Source: Clostridium_AQ sp900552125
Lineage (GTDB): Bacteria > Bacillota_I > Bacilli_A > Erysipelotrichales > Erysipelotrichaceae
DNA length: 64,000 nucleotides
Reading direction: 5' to 3' (one strand)
NCBI GenBank assembly: GCA_037892765.1
Contig: JBBKBW010000005.1
This document shows positions 54,543 through 63,936 of the stretch, piece by piece; the stretch's first letter is position 1; each line of letters begins with the position of its first letter. The notes beneath the pieces were generated by a model. That model was not told the DNA's origin and did no database searches. It worked only from the letters and a program-made list of their open reading frames with translations. The position numbers were made by a program, and so were the translations under genes.

Positions 54543-55470
54543 ATATAACTTCTTTCATTTTCCGTAATGCATTCTTATAGGCAATAGCTTCTATTTCATA
54601 TGTTGTAAATCCTTGTCCCTGCATTTCATAAATTAAACTCTGCATCTTTGTACAATCCTCTAATCCTTTTGTGTGGAAAGTTTCATAACCTTTAAAGAAA
54701 TCCATAAAATCCATTCCTAATGCTATATACTTTACTCCTACAAGTTCTTTGATATACCGCATATGTTTCACAAGATGAGGTATATCCTGCTTTTTCTTAT
54801 CTTCATGTACAAAAACAGGTGCACTATTAATTCCAATGAGTCCGTCACGTTTTGCTATTGCGATAATCTGTTCATCTGTTAAATTACGTGGATGATCACA
54901 AAGTGCTCTAGCATTAGAATGAGTCGCTATTACTAACGCTTCTTTATACTCCATAATATCATAAAACGTTTTTTCATTGGCATGAGATACATCAACCAGC
55001 ATACCTAAGCGAATCATTTCTTCTATGACTCTTTTTCCTAAAGGTTTTAAACCCTGGTTCTTATTTGCTCTTGCACCTGCCGCTAGTTCATTTTCTTCGT
55101 TCCAGCACAAAGATGCAATACGCATTCCTTGTTTATATAACCAATTTATTTTTTCTTCAGGATCATCCTTAATCCCACACATACCTTCAATTGTTAGAAA
55201 TGCTTTTATATGGTCATTCTCCTTTAAATCATCATGATTCTCTATAATATCCACACTTTTACACATAGATAAATCTTCTTTAAGAGAAAGTACCATTTCT
55301 TTCATATCATCCCATGACTCTTCTCCTTCAAAATAAGAAGCCATTCCTACATAAGCTACTTCTCCTTTTTTGAATTTAGGGACATGATACATTTCTACAA
55401 TTTTATTCTCCGATTCCTTTTTCTGCATAACATCATAGCCAATATCCGCATGTAAATCAAATATTTTCAT
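54541..55470 (-). CDS. membrane dipeptidase-like peptidase, family M19
   Basis: Zinc dipeptidase of 309 residues. Metal ligands in DLHADIG (near residue 6), E in FLTIEGMCG, DVSHANEKTFYD and IATHSNARALCDHPRNL, with the later D in ALGMDFMDF. No signal or anchor, so bacterial cytosolic type. ATG at 55470, with GAGGTG five bases upstream. Upstream neighbours on the same strand are an unrelated membrane protein and degV. Confidence 0.92.
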   Translation of the reverse strand: MKIFDLHADIGYDVMQKKESENKIVEMYHVPKFKKGEVAYVGMASYFEGEESWDDMKEMVLSLKEDLSMCKSVDIIENHDDLKENDHIKAFLTIEGMCGIKDDPEEKINWLYKQGMRIASLCWNEENELAAGARANKNQGLKPLGKRVIEEMIRLGMLVDVSHANEKTFYDIMEYKEALVIATHSNARALCDHPRNLTDEQIIAIAKRDGLIGINSAPVFVHEDKKKQDIPHLVKHMRYIKELVGVKYIALGMDFMDFFKGYETFHTKGLEDCTKMQSLIYEMQGQGFTTYEIEAIAYKNALRKMKEVI

Positions 55471-55507
55471 TTTCACACCTCATAATATCTTATGTACGAT
55501 CTCACCT

Positions 55508-56500
55508 TTACTTGTTACTTCTACACAATTTCCATAGCCTCTCTGCGAGTGCAAGAGATCCTCCTATTAAAATCGGCAATAAGAAAGTCAAAAAACGATA
55601 TACCAACAAAGATGATACTGCATAGACGTTTCCTACTATAGGATTAAACAATAATAAATATGATATTTCTACAGAACCGATTCCTCCCGGAAAAACCAGT
55701 ACCCCTGCAATAATACTCATTATTGAGATAAGTGTAAAACAAGTTACATATGAAATACCTGTACTATAAAGTATAACATAAGGAAGAGAATAATAAATAA
55801 TATACATAATTAACGTACAAACAAATTGCCTTATCATGAATTTTTTATGAAATAAGTGAGGAAACTGATATCGAAGCTGAGTTAAATTGTTATCATATTC
55901 ATTTATTTTATTTCTCCATATTTCTTTCTTTATTATTTTATACCCTATGTTAATTACAAATCTATGTATTTTTTCAGAGGTACAAAGCATAATACATGCA
56001 ATTACGACTAGAATACTGAGAATGTCCGCAATTAGGAATAAGAACAAAACATATGGTTCATTCATTAATAAATCTATATGCAGAAAAGCTATAGTATTCC
56101 CTAATATTAATTGCACTACTTTAAATATAAGATATTGATAAAACTGTATTCCAACAGTTTCTGTTTCTAGAATTTCATGTTTCTTATAATAATACAATGT
56201 GTAAACAATACTTCCAGTCCCAAATGTAATTAAGTTATAAAAACAACAAAGAAAGGAACAAAATATAGAGGAATGTAATGATAAAGTTCTAGAGAATTGC
56301 CTAATTGTATCTGTATAAAGAAAGTTTCTTATTATATAATAGGCGAATAGCAGAATGGAACAGATGACTAGTACTAGAAAAGATGTCTTTTTGATTTCAG
56401 CAAATATTTCTTGATAGCTTGATTTTATTAAGATGATAAATCCAAATGCCAGGAATGCCAGAATCAATAATCGTAAAACTTTATTTATTATATTTTTCAT
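55508..56500 (-). CDS. UPF0104 / lysylphosphatidylglycerol-synthase-like flippase domain protein
   Basis: 330 residues with eight to nine membrane helices. The C-terminal VLVFPGGIGSVEISYLLLF is the conserved GGxGxxE motif of the flippase-like (UPF0104) family that contains the MprF N-terminal domain. No synthase domain follows. The ATG overlaps the degV stop (ATGA), so it is translationally coupled to the fatty-acid-binding protein; a lipid-related role is inferred. Confidence 0.85.
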   Translation of the reverse strand: MKNIINKVLRLLILAFLAFGFIILIKSSYQEIFAEIKKTSFLVLVICSILLFAYYIIRNFLYTDTIRQFSRTLSLHSSIFCSFLCCFYNLITFGTGSIVYTLYYYKKHEILETETVGIQFYQYLIFKVVQLILGNTIAFLHIDLLMNEPYVLFLFLIADILSILVVIACIMLCTSEKIHRFVINIGYKIIKKEIWRNKINEYDNNLTQLRYQFPHLFHKKFMIRQFVCTLIMYIIYYSLPYVILYSTGISYVTCFTLISIMSIIAGVLVFPGGIGSVEISYLLLFNPIVGNVYAVSSLLVYRFLTFLLPILIGGSLALAERLWKLCRSNK

Positions 56501-57348
56501 TTTGGTATATCCATGTACTGTAAGGCTACGCAAGATAAACCAAGATGAACTGTAATGACTGCACTGAAAGGCACAATCTCAACCTCTTGATCTGGTAGCT
56601 TCTGGTGAATGATTTCTATCATCTGCTCAGCCAAATCACGATCCTTTGAATACAACACATAAAGTTTGCTATGACTATTCATACCTGATTGTAGAGCTGC
56701 TTCTACACAAGTTTTCATCGCAGCTTTTTGAGTACGAACTTTTTTATATACATCGATAACTCCCTTCGTGCTTTCATTCATCTTAAGAATAGGTCGTATT
56801 TTCAGCATTCCCGCAAGAGCTGCAGCTAAAGGCGTTATTCTTCCGCCCTTTTTCAAATGTTCCATATCATCTGGGACAATATAAGAATCTGATTTTACGA
56901 TTAATTTTTGAAGCTGAAGAATCACATCTTCACTCTTCATACCTTGATCCAGCATATTTTTAGCATACAATACACATGTTTTCTGAATTGCACATGTTGT
57001 ATAACAATCTATTAAAGTAATATCTAAAGATAATTCCTGTGCACAAGATTGGATAAGCTGGCCAGTACCTGAAATTCCTAGAGTCAACGATATTACGATA
57101 ACATGGTCATAACCTGCAGAGCGTATTTGTAATAGTAATTGCTGAATTTTATAAAGATTAGGACTAGCAGTAGTTGGAAAACCTCCGCTTTCTAATATTT
57201 CCTGTAACTGCATATAAGTAATATCTTTTTCTTCCTGATAAGTTTTATTTTGATAAACTATCTCCAAAGAAAGCATATAAACACCTAGGTTTTCAGCTTC
57301 CTGTCTAGTTAATCCACACCCTGTATCTGTTAATACCGCTGTTTTCAT
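56497..57348 (-). CDS. DegV family protein (fatty-acid-binding, FakB-like)
   Basis: 283 residues. AVLTDTGCGLTRQEAE opening, TTASPNLYKIQQLL, VISLTLGISGTGQ, and LKKGGRITPLAAALAGML near residue 165 are the FakB/DegV signatures; such proteins hand bound fatty acids to FakA kinase for phospholipid synthesis. First gene of a pair with the flippase-like protein. The 276 bp upstream hold the AIM24 terminator and no gene that I can support. Confidence 0.93.
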   Translation of the reverse strand: MKTAVLTDTGCGLTRQEAENLGVYMLSLEIVYQNKTYQEEKDITYMQLQEILESGGFPTTASPNLYKIQQLLLQIRSAGYDHVIVISLTLGISGTGQLIQSCAQELSLDITLIDCYTTCAIQKTCVLYAKNMLDQGMKSEDVILQLQKLIVKSDSYIVPDDMEHLKKGGRITPLAAALAGMLKIRPILKMNESTKGVIDVYKKVRTQKAAMKTCVEAALQSGMNSHSKLYVLYSKDRDLAEQMIEIIHQKLPDQEVEIVPFSAVITVHLGLSCVALQYMDIPK

Positions 57349-57584
57349 AAATACACCCTTTCTTAATTATATTTTATCCTTAATTCCAAGATATGTATAC
57401 AAAGAAGATATTTTTTGTTCCATATTCTGATATCCTAAATGATATAGATCTAGCAGTTATTCTAAATCTACTTCCAATCGCTTTGGAGGTAAATGGAAAG
57501 GAGTACCTACTACTGCAGTGTTGTATCGCTTAATAAATAAGACCTTGCAAGAAAAGAAGCAGCTAAAAAAAGAATAGCAAAAAT

Positions 57585-57620
57585 AAACAGACTGGTAAAT
57601 TTTTTCATACCAGCCTGTTT
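57585..57620 (-). terminator. terminator of the AIM24 gene
   Basis: AAACAG-CTGGTA arms pair with one mismatch (13 positions) around a 10-base loop, then ATTTTTGC on the minus strand; 5 bases past the stop. Confidence 0.85.
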
Positions 57621-57624
57621 TCTA

Positions 57625-58398
57625 TTATACTATTGCATGATCTACTACTGGAGCTAACAATACTTTACCAGTTCCTCGATAAACATTAACTAATCCTTCT
57701 CCGCTTGCCGCAGAGCCAATCAATGTTTTTCCTGAACGTTCTACTGTAAAATCTAAACTTCCACTCCATGCGATTGCCATGTTTCCATCAATCTTAAGTA
57801 CATCGTCCTGTAATGTGATTTCAATCAATTCTTCTTCAGGTACATAAGATTCTAGGCAAAGTATTCCACTACCTTGAATTCCTAAATTAAATAACCCTTC
57901 ATTTCCAGCAACAGTGGATGAGAAATTAGAACGCATGACAGCTTTGTGTTTTAAATTAGCATCACAAGCTAAAAATAAACCATCATCCAATACTATAGAA
58001 CCATTCCATTCATCCACATCTAGCAATAATAAATGCTTATATGTAGGCTCTAATACCAATGTTCCATTTCCTGTATACTCTGGCTTGATTGCGGATTCTT
58101 TAGTGACTTTACCACGTACCGCTTTACCCAGCAAATCACCAACACCTTTAATACCGCTTGTCGCATGAACATCTCCTACCATCCATTGCATAGCCCCTGC
58201 CTGCATAGTGATATTTGCTTTACTTACATCACAAATCAATTGTCGTTTACGAACATTCATTTCATTACAGAAGTAAGCTGTTTGTGCATCATTAGGAGTT
58301 ACACTTAAATCACGAAGATATTCAATTACAGTAAATGGTCCTAACTCTTTTACAACACGAATATCATCATTATCAGTAAAATTTTTAATCAAATACAT
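57625..58398 (-). CDS. AIM24 family protein
   Basis: 257 residues, all-beta, no signal. AIM24 features: ANITMQAGAMQWMVGDV, GTLVLEPTYKHLLLLDV, GNEGLFNLGIQGSGILCLES and the RGTGKVLLAP end. The family is found from bacteria to mitochondria and its bacterial function is unknown. ATG at 58398; the upstream region holds a terminator-separated neighbour, so it is a single gene. Confidence 0.9.
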   Translation of the reverse strand: MYLIKNFTDNDDIRVVKELGPFTVIEYLRDLSVTPNDAQTAYFCNEMNVRKRQLICDVSKANITMQAGAMQWMVGDVHATSGIKGVGDLLGKAVRGKVTKESAIKPEYTGNGTLVLEPTYKHLLLLDVDEWNGSIVLDDGLFLACDANLKHKAVMRSNFSSTVAGNEGLFNLGIQGSGILCLESYVPEEELIEITLQDDVLKIDGNMAIAWSGSLDFTVERSGKTLIGSAASGEGLVNVYRGTGKVLLAPVVDHAIV

Positions 58399-58480
58399 AT
58401 GTTCACCTGCTTTCTATAATCTATATGTAAATAATATCACTTTTTGGGGGAACATACATACATTATTTTCCTAATAAATG

Positions 58481-58506
58481 AAAAAAACACACAAAATATG
58501 TGTGCT
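58481..58506 (-). terminator. terminator of the zinc phospholipase C-like gene
   Basis: CACACA/TGTGTG 6-bp stem and seven T on the minus strand, 10 bases past the stop. Confidence 0.75.
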
Positions 58507-58515
58507 TTTAAACGC

Positions 58516-59493
58516 TTAGTTCTCGTAAATAATATCAAAAAATTTCATTTCCTGTCCACTACTCATACCACTATCATAAGTAGCATCCTGAATGATATCT
58601 AGAACACTTTGAACATCCGCATTGTATTCTATACATCCATATGTCTGATCAATAACTTTAATTGCGGTCAGTATAGCTTCATTAAACAAATCCATAAAAG
58701 AGGCACAGGAAGTAATCGTTTCATCACATGGATGTTTCCATAATGTTCTTTCTTCATTTAAAACATCATAGCGACCATCAATTTCTGGTCGAACAATATT
58801 ACCGCTTATTGCCCATGGTTTCTGAATAATACCCTCTACAGCTTTTACTATGGAGTATTTAATATTCGTAGGATCATGAAGCATTTTTTGTACATCTTTC
58901 CAAGAATCTAATGTTTCTCTTAAATCATGAACCTTAACATCCTGATGATATACCTTTTTCGCAACAGGAACATAGATACGGGCAATTGCTTTTAATATAT
59001 CTTCATCATATTCACAGATTTTATAGCTTTCAAATTCCTTAATGCTCATATGATAGAATTTATCTAGCATCATCGTATCCATCATAGATTCAAAACGATG
59101 ATGGTATCCAGCACTAACACCTTTACAATTACCTGTTCGATAAAATATATAAGGGTGAGCAGTTTTATCTAATGCCCAGTGACATAAATGTCCAAATAAA
59201 TACACACTCATCAATTCCTTGATGTGTTCATCTTTCTGACTCTGAACGCATTCAATAGCGGTCTGATAAAATGCATTAATATGCTGAGAATGCATTTTGC
59301 TGCCTAAACGATTCAATGCATGACTTTTATATGTCTCCCACGGTTTCACATGTGAAAAGAATAAAAAATCCGGTCCATTACTTCCAATATAGAAAATCTG
59401 CGGGTATTTTTCAATCATTGAGTGAATATCTTTTTTCTTTATCTGCTTTAATACTTCTTCCGCAAATATTTTATGAGTAATAATATTTGGCAT
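58516..59493 (-). CDS. zinc-dependent phospholipase C-like protein
   Basis: 325 residues, PF00882-like helical fold without a signal peptide. His/Asp metal ligands: NIITHKIFAEEVL at the N-terminus, FYIGSNGPDFLFF, FGHLCHWALDKTAHPY near residue 108, and GYHHRFESMMD. The bacterial cytosolic members of this family have unknown roles. ATG at 59493 has GGAGG eight bases before; the ATG at 59499 is too close to it. Divergent from the SleC-N-like gene. Confidence 0.88.
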   Translation of the reverse strand: MPNIITHKIFAEEVLKQIKKKDIHSMIEKYPQIFYIGSNGPDFLFFSHVKPWETYKSHALNRLGSKMHSQHINAFYQTAIECVQSQKDEHIKELMSVYLFGHLCHWALDKTAHPYIFYRTGNCKGVSAGYHHRFESMMDTMMLDKFYHMSIKEFESYKICEYDEDILKAIARIYVPVAKKVYHQDVKVHDLRETLDSWKDVQKMLHDPTNIKYSIVKAVEGIIQKPWAISGNIVRPEIDGRYDVLNEERTLWKHPCDETITSCASFMDLFNEAILTAIKVIDQTYGCIEYNADVQSVLDIIQDATYDSGMSSGQEMKFFDIIYEN

Positions 59494-59627
59494 AAGCATT
59501 ACCTCCTAATTACACCTTGATATTATAACATAAGCATATGAAGAATACGTTAATTTTTACTTTTCTATTTATGATTAGGCGATATTACCAAGCTTATTTA
59601 TCTGGTTTTCATATCGTAGGATAGGAG

Positions 59628-60662
59628 GTGCTGCATATATCTACAGGTTTTTTACAGATTCAGGTAACATGTGCTAATGGACTTATACCAATACCCAATG
59701 TAAGAATTCATCTTCTACAAAAAAAAGCTTCTATCCTAATCTATGAAGATTTTTTCCTTACTAGTGATGATGGCAAAAGTCAAAACATTGCTTTATATGT
59801 AGAAGAAAATGGCACACAAACCTATGAAATTATGATTCAGGATCCCTGTTTTGTTCCTATTCATATTATATGTAGCCTATATGCCAAAATACACAGTAAA
59901 CTTATCATTAATCTGATTCCAATCCTTCCTAATTTTAAGGAAACTTTTATATCAGAAACAGTAATGTATCCTTCCTTTGATTATCTATTATATGCTATGC
60001 AAAACATATCGCCTACCTTAACGATGAATGAATTTCATCAGCTTGCAGATGACATATATAACCAATCAAATACAAAACCTGTTTCCTATAACAACTGGAT
60101 ACTGATACATGAGCCTGTTTATCAGATGGCAATAGATTACTATGCAAAGATGATGATGAATAAAAACAGTAAAGATTTTCAAACAAAGATGAAATACTGT
60201 CTTTCCTTTTTAAATAAACCAATAAATTCTCATGTTCTTTATACACAATTCTATGGATTTTCTACAAGTAATTTACAATATATGCAGGAAAAAATAAACC
60301 ACATCTATCATTTACTTCCTCATGACTATATATATGATATTTCTTCATATAAAAACTTTTTAACCCTATGTGGTTTATCACTTCCACCAACAACGCCAGA
60401 AATAAGAAAAAAGACATTTGAGCTGATTACGCTCTTAGATGAAAGAATTACAATAGATAAACGCATGAATCCTATTTATTTGATTATATTAGATGAGGTC
60501 TTAGAAATATATCAGAAAAAAGATGTTTCATCAAATAAAGAAAAGATTCAAAGCTTTCAGCGTTTATTTGGTTTACCTGTAAGTGGAGAACTGCATTATA
60601 TAGAATATGCTATTTTATGTGAAATAAAGAAAGAAATGACAGAAATTAAAAATGCTCTATAG
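59628..60662 (+). CDS. SleC N-terminal-like protein with peptidoglycan-binding-like end (putative spore protein)
   Basis: About 342-344 residues, no signal. The N-terminus (GFLQIQVTCANGLIPIPNVRI) matches the opening domain of the spore cortex lytic enzyme SleC and relatives (G-x-L-x-I-x-V...PI-x-NA-x-I), and the rest of the first 100 residues is beta-rich, with a DDGKSQNIALYV strand. The C-terminus IQSFQRLFGLPVSGELHYIEY resembles a peptidoglycan-binding repeat. The catalytic part of SleC is absent. The start is unclear: a perfect AGGAGGTG (59623-59630) overlaps the only GTG, and the next codon at proper spacing is ATA at 59637. The listed start is that GTG. Confidence 0.6.
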   Translation: MLHISTGFLQIQVTCANGLIPIPNVRIHLLQKKASILIYEDFFLTSDDGKSQNIALYVEENGTQTYEIMIQDPCFVPIHIICSLYAKIHSKLIINLIPILPNFKETFISETVMYPSFDYLLYAMQNISPTLTMNEFHQLADDIYNQSNTKPVSYNNWILIHEPVYQMAIDYYAKMMMNKNSKDFQTKMKYCLSFLNKPINSHVLYTQFYGFSTSNLQYMQEKINHIYHLLPHDYIYDISSYKNFLTLCGLSLPPTTPEIRKKTFELITLLDERITIDKRMNPIYLIILDEVLEIYQKKDVSSNKEKIQSFQRLFGLPVSGELHYIEYAILCEIKKEMTEIKNAL

Positions 60663-60694
60663 CAGGATTTTTAATCCAGTTATAGAGCTTTTAT
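60654..60694 (+). terminator. terminator of the SleC-N-like gene
   Basis: GCTCTATA/TATAGAGC with an inner GGATT/AATCC stem and TTTTATG tail; the first arm overlaps the stop codon. Confidence 0.85.
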
Positions 60695-60704
60695 GTTTTA
60701 TATA

Positions 60705-61406
60705 CTATAGAAAAGCTATGATAAGATTCCATACCACCGGCGCTATAAATACGGTTAAAATACCACAGACACCAATTGCTAATGAACTCATAGCTCCTTC
60801 TATATGACCTAGCTGTAAAGCTTTAGTTGTACCTATCGCATGAGAACTGCATCCCAAGGCAATCCCTTTCGCAATCGGATGATGAATACGAAAAAAACGA
60901 AATACGATTTCCGCAACTATTGCCCCCATGATACCAGTAACTAAAATTGCGAATACGGTAACCGCCTGAATCCCTCCTAGCTGATTACTTAATTCCATTC
61001 CAATTGGAGTAGTAATAGATTTAGGCAATAGACTTGCAATCATATCAGGATGTATATTTAATAGCCAGGAACATAATAATGTAGAACTTAAGCCAACCAA
61101 TATACCACATAGTATTCCAACCATGATTGGGGCAAAATAATTTTTTAAACTTTGTACCTGTTGATATAGAGGTACTGCCAACACAACAGTTGCCGGTCCT
61201 AGGAACAAAGAAATAATATCGCCACCCTGTTGATAAGAAGATAATTCAGTTTCTGATAGAAATAACACTGCCATGACAATAATAATTGAAATTAGAAGTG
61301 GATTCAAAAATAACAATTTTGTTTTCTTTTGTATCCACAAACCGATTTCAAAAGCAGCTAGTGACAATAATATTCCAAACATCGGAGTATTCCATAATTC
61401 GTTCAT
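60705..61406 (-). CDS. lrgB: LrgB/CidB family membrane protein
   Basis: 233 residues with about six to seven helices. LFLGPATVVLAVPLYQQ, LLPKSITTPIGMELS and GIALGCSSHAIGTTKAL are family hallmarks. LrgAB/CidAB were described as holin/antiholin-like and later as pyruvate transporters; I keep the family call only. ATG at 61406 overlaps the lrgA stop (ATGA). Confidence 0.93.
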   Translation of the reverse strand: MNELWNTPMFGILLSLAAFEIGLWIQKKTKLLFLNPLLISIIIVMAVLFLSETELSSYQQGGDIISLFLGPATVVLAVPLYQQVQSLKNYFAPIMVGILCGILVGLSSTLLCSWLLNIHPDMIASLLPKSITTPIGMELSNQLGGIQAVTVFAILVTGIMGAIVAEIVFRFFRIHHPIAKGIALGCSSHAIGTTKALQLGHIEGAMSSLAIGVCGILTVFIAPVVWNLIIAFL

Positions 61407-61756
61407 GACTTCGATTTCCTTTCCATTACATATTGAATAATCTTCCCGCTGCAGCCCATTGTGACAATTGTAGTCACAAGACAAATCACCAGCATTTTGA
61501 TCCACAATCCCTGCATCAAAGAAAAACTAGCCATAAGTGCTACTCCAGCAGGAATAAAGAAGAAAGGAAGATGTCCTAATAAAAAATCAGTCACCGTAGA
61601 AATATGTTCTAATCGAATAATACGTAATACTAATAAAATAAATAACAGAAGCATACCAATCAGACTGCCTGGTAAAGGTATAGAAGTTATCATATGTATA
61701 GCTTCTCCTATGAAATAGATTCCAAAAATCAAAAATACTTCACGAAATAGTTTCAT
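61403..61756 (-). CDS. lrgA: LrgA/CidA family membrane protein
   Basis: 117 residues with four helices. GEAIHMITSIPLPGSLIGMLLLF is the typical LrgA/CidA core, followed by LPFFFIPAGVALM. Its ATG overlaps the ygiQ stop (ATGA) and its stop overlaps lrgB, so three proteins are made in one coupled series. No LytSR-type regulator is seen nearby. Confidence 0.93.
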   Translation of the reverse strand: MKLFREVFLIFGIYFIGEAIHMITSIPLPGSLIGMLLLFILLVLRIIRLEHISTVTDFLLGHLPFFFIPAGVALMASFSLMQGLWIKMLVICLVTTIVTMGCSGKIIQYVMERKSKS

Positions 61757-63627
61757 GCATGTTTTCCTTTTCCTTTCATGTGATTACGTTTTGAATCTTT
61801 TGAATGAGAAAAAGATTTTTTTGTATAATTATTATTCCCCATTTTTGGTTTACGATAAGGAATTAAACATTTCGGAGAATTTCCTACAAGATCCATACGA
61901 TTCGCTTTCTTTAAAGCTTTATAAACCAAATCGTAATTCTGAGGATAATTAAACTGCATTAATGCTCTTTGCATTGCCTTTTCTTCATACGTACGTGCTA
62001 CATAAACAGGACGCATCGTTTTTGGATCTAAGCCAGTATAATACATACATGTTGCAGGTGTTCCTGGTGTTGGATAAAAATCCTGTACCTGTTTTGGTGT
62101 ATAATGAATTTTTTTCAAGTAACAAGCTAATTCAATAGCCGCATTTAAATCACTGCCAGGATGTGAGCTCATTAAATAAGGTACGATGTATTGATTCTTA
62201 TTAAATTCCTCGTTCTTCTGTTTAAATTTCTCTACAAATTTCAAATATAATTCTTTTCGAGGTTTTCCCATTTTATCTAATACTGCCGCATTGATATGTT
62301 CAGGCGCAACTTTTAGCTGTCCACTAATGTGATACTGCACTAATTCATCAAAGAATTCATCATTTTTATCATACATTAAGTAATCATATCGTATACCTGA
62401 GCGAATAAATACTTTTTTTACTCTTGGAAGTTTTCTAACTTCTCTTAAAATATCTAAATAACGACTATGATCAACTTTTAAATTTGTACATGGTTTTGGG
62501 AATAAGCATTCACGATTCTTACATGCCCCAAACTCTCTTTGTTTGTCACATGCTTCTCTAGAAAAGTTTGCGGTAGGACCACCAACATCGTGAATATATC
62601 CTTTAAAGTTTGGCATTTCTGTTATACGTTTTGCCTCTTCCACAATAGAATCTTTACTTCGTGTAGAAATAACACGTCCCTGATGATGGGTAATTGCACA
62701 AAATGCACAGGAACCAAAGCATCCTCGATTACTTACCACAGAAAATTGAACTTCTTCAATCGCCGGGATGTAATTATAGCGTGGATGAAACGTTCTCTCA
62801 TAAGGAAGCGAATAAGTAAAATCCATTTCTTCCTGAGTTAAAGGAAGCGGTGGCTGATTCTGTACGACATACCAGCCATCATATGGTTCGACTAATACAC
62901 TTGCGACGATAGCGTCGATATTTTCATGCTGTACCTTAAAACTTTTTGCATATGTTCTTTTATCTTTACATACTTCTTCATAAGAAGGAAGCAAGATATA
63001 ATCACTCATATATTCTAATGATTTCGTTTTCCAGCAGGTACCGCGTATATAGCATAAATCCTCTGCTTTTAATCCACTATTTAAGGCATCTGCCACTTCA
63101 ATAATGGTATTTTCTCCCATTCCATACATCAATAAATCAGCTTGAGAATCAATTAAAATACTGCGACGTACTTTATCATCCCAATAATCATAATGAGATA
63201 GGCGGCGTAAACTAGCCTCAATACCACCGATCAATACCGGCTTGTGAGGAAACAAACGCTTTAATATCTGTGTATAGACAATAGTAGGACGATCTGGGCG
63301 TTTTCCCATTTCCCCATTATCACTATAATAATCCTTATCTCTTCTTCGTTTATTCACTGAATAATGATTTACCATAGAATCAATATTCCCTGCAGAAACT
63401 AGAAAACCTAATCTTGGTTCTCCAAATTGTTTAAACTCTTCATCATTATGCCAATCCGGCTGAGGTAAAATAGCACAGCTATAACCATATGCCTGTAATG
63501 TTCTTGTGATAATAGCGCAGCCAAAAGAAGGATGATCCACATAAGCATCTCCACTTACATATACAAAATCAACAGAATCAAATCCTTGTTCCAGCATTTC
63601 CTCTCTAGTTGTCGGTAAAAAAGACAT
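61753..63627 (-). CDS. ygiQ: YgiQ family radical SAM protein
   Basis: 624 residues. N-terminal YgiQ domain, B12-binding-like region, then radical SAM CFGSCAFCAITHHQGR (CX3CX2C) near residue 305, followed by the family's Cys cluster CDKQREFGACKNRECLFPKPC. C-terminal basic tail rich in Lys/Asn/Ser. The substrate is unknown; the family is widespread and unassigned. ATG at 63627; about 175 bp upstream is a structured leader with its own promoter. Confidence 0.93.
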   Translation of the reverse strand: MSFLPTTREEMLEQGFDSVDFVYVSGDAYVDHPSFGCAIITRTLQAYGYSCAILPQPDWHNDEEFKQFGEPRLGFLVSAGNIDSMVNHYSVNKRRRDKDYYSDNGEMGKRPDRPTIVYTQILKRLFPHKPVLIGGIEASLRRLSHYDYWDDKVRRSILIDSQADLLMYGMGENTIIEVADALNSGLKAEDLCYIRGTCWKTKSLEYMSDYILLPSYEEVCKDKRTYAKSFKVQHENIDAIVASVLVEPYDGWYVVQNQPPLPLTQEEMDFTYSLPYERTFHPRYNYIPAIEEVQFSVVSNRGCFGSCAFCAITHHQGRVISTRSKDSIVEEAKRITEMPNFKGYIHDVGGPTANFSREACDKQREFGACKNRECLFPKPCTNLKVDHSRYLDILREVRKLPRVKKVFIRSGIRYDYLMYDKNDEFFDELVQYHISGQLKVAPEHINAAVLDKMGKPRKELYLKFVEKFKQKNEEFNKNQYIVPYLMSSHPGSDLNAAIELACYLKKIHYTPKQVQDFYPTPGTPATCMYYTGLDPKTMRPVYVARTYEEKAMQRALMQFNYPQNYDLVYKALKKANRMDLVGNSPKCLIPYRKPKMGNNNYTKKSFSHSKDSKRNHMKGKGKHA

Positions 63628-63800
63628 AGCAACACTCTCCTAACTTGCCATACTATATTATCATACTTTTTACATTTTTATCATAGGATTTATTCAAAAT
63701 TTAAACTAATCCTAAAAGAAGTGTTTCTACACAGCTTACTTTTCCTTTTTCATATGTTACTATCCCAGTCATATAAAGAATAACCTAATTAATTTCTGAT

Positions 63801-63930
63801 AAAAAAAGACGGTTATTCACCGCCAGTTAGAAGTCAGATATTGGTTGGTTGTAATTTATAGAGGAATAGATGCACAATACGAGAGAAAGGAAACGTATCG
63901 CAATCTAGTTAGGTGAATCTAACTTCTTAC
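63801..63930 (-). ncRNA. structured leader RNA ending in a terminator, upstream of ygiQ
   Basis: Minus-strand RNA of about 130 bases. P1 AGAAGT/ACTTCT (63927-63922 with 63834-63829) encloses a short hairpin with TTAG/CTAA stem and a long stem AGATTGCGATACG/CGTATTGTGCATCT. It is followed by a terminator GGCGGT/ACCGTC (63824-63808) with seven T. The loop of the first hairpin, ATTCACC (63918-63912), is complementary to GGTGAAT in the 5' half of the terminator (63821-63815), which would allow a switch. No known riboswitch consensus was recognised. Confidence 0.55.
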
Positions 63931-63936
63931 ATGTAT

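Noticed and set aside
57440..57577. Plus-strand open stretch (NRFGGKWKGVPTTAVLY, ending EKKQLKKE) in the gap before degV.
   Set aside because: No start codon; stops just upstream; at best a worn remnant of an unknown gene, so not listed as a feature.
57510..57608. Minus-strand ATG at 57608 opens a 32-residue frame (MKKFTSLFIFAILFL, then ARSYLLSDTTLQ) that looks like a signal peptide.
   Set aside because: The ATG is in the loop of the AIM24 terminator and has no ribosome binding site; T-rich terminator tails readily encode Phe/Leu stretches.
63701..63772. 23-residue open frame (MTGIVTYEKGKVSC...) between the leader terminator and ygiQ.
   Set aside because: No ribosome binding site and no sign of conservation visible from a single sequence; could be a leader peptide but not supported.
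63801..63930. FMN, lysine, purine, THF and T-box classes considered for the right-edge leader.
   Set aside because: The conserved cores of these classes as I know them are not present; GGCGGTGAAT is only a superficial match to the FMN element.
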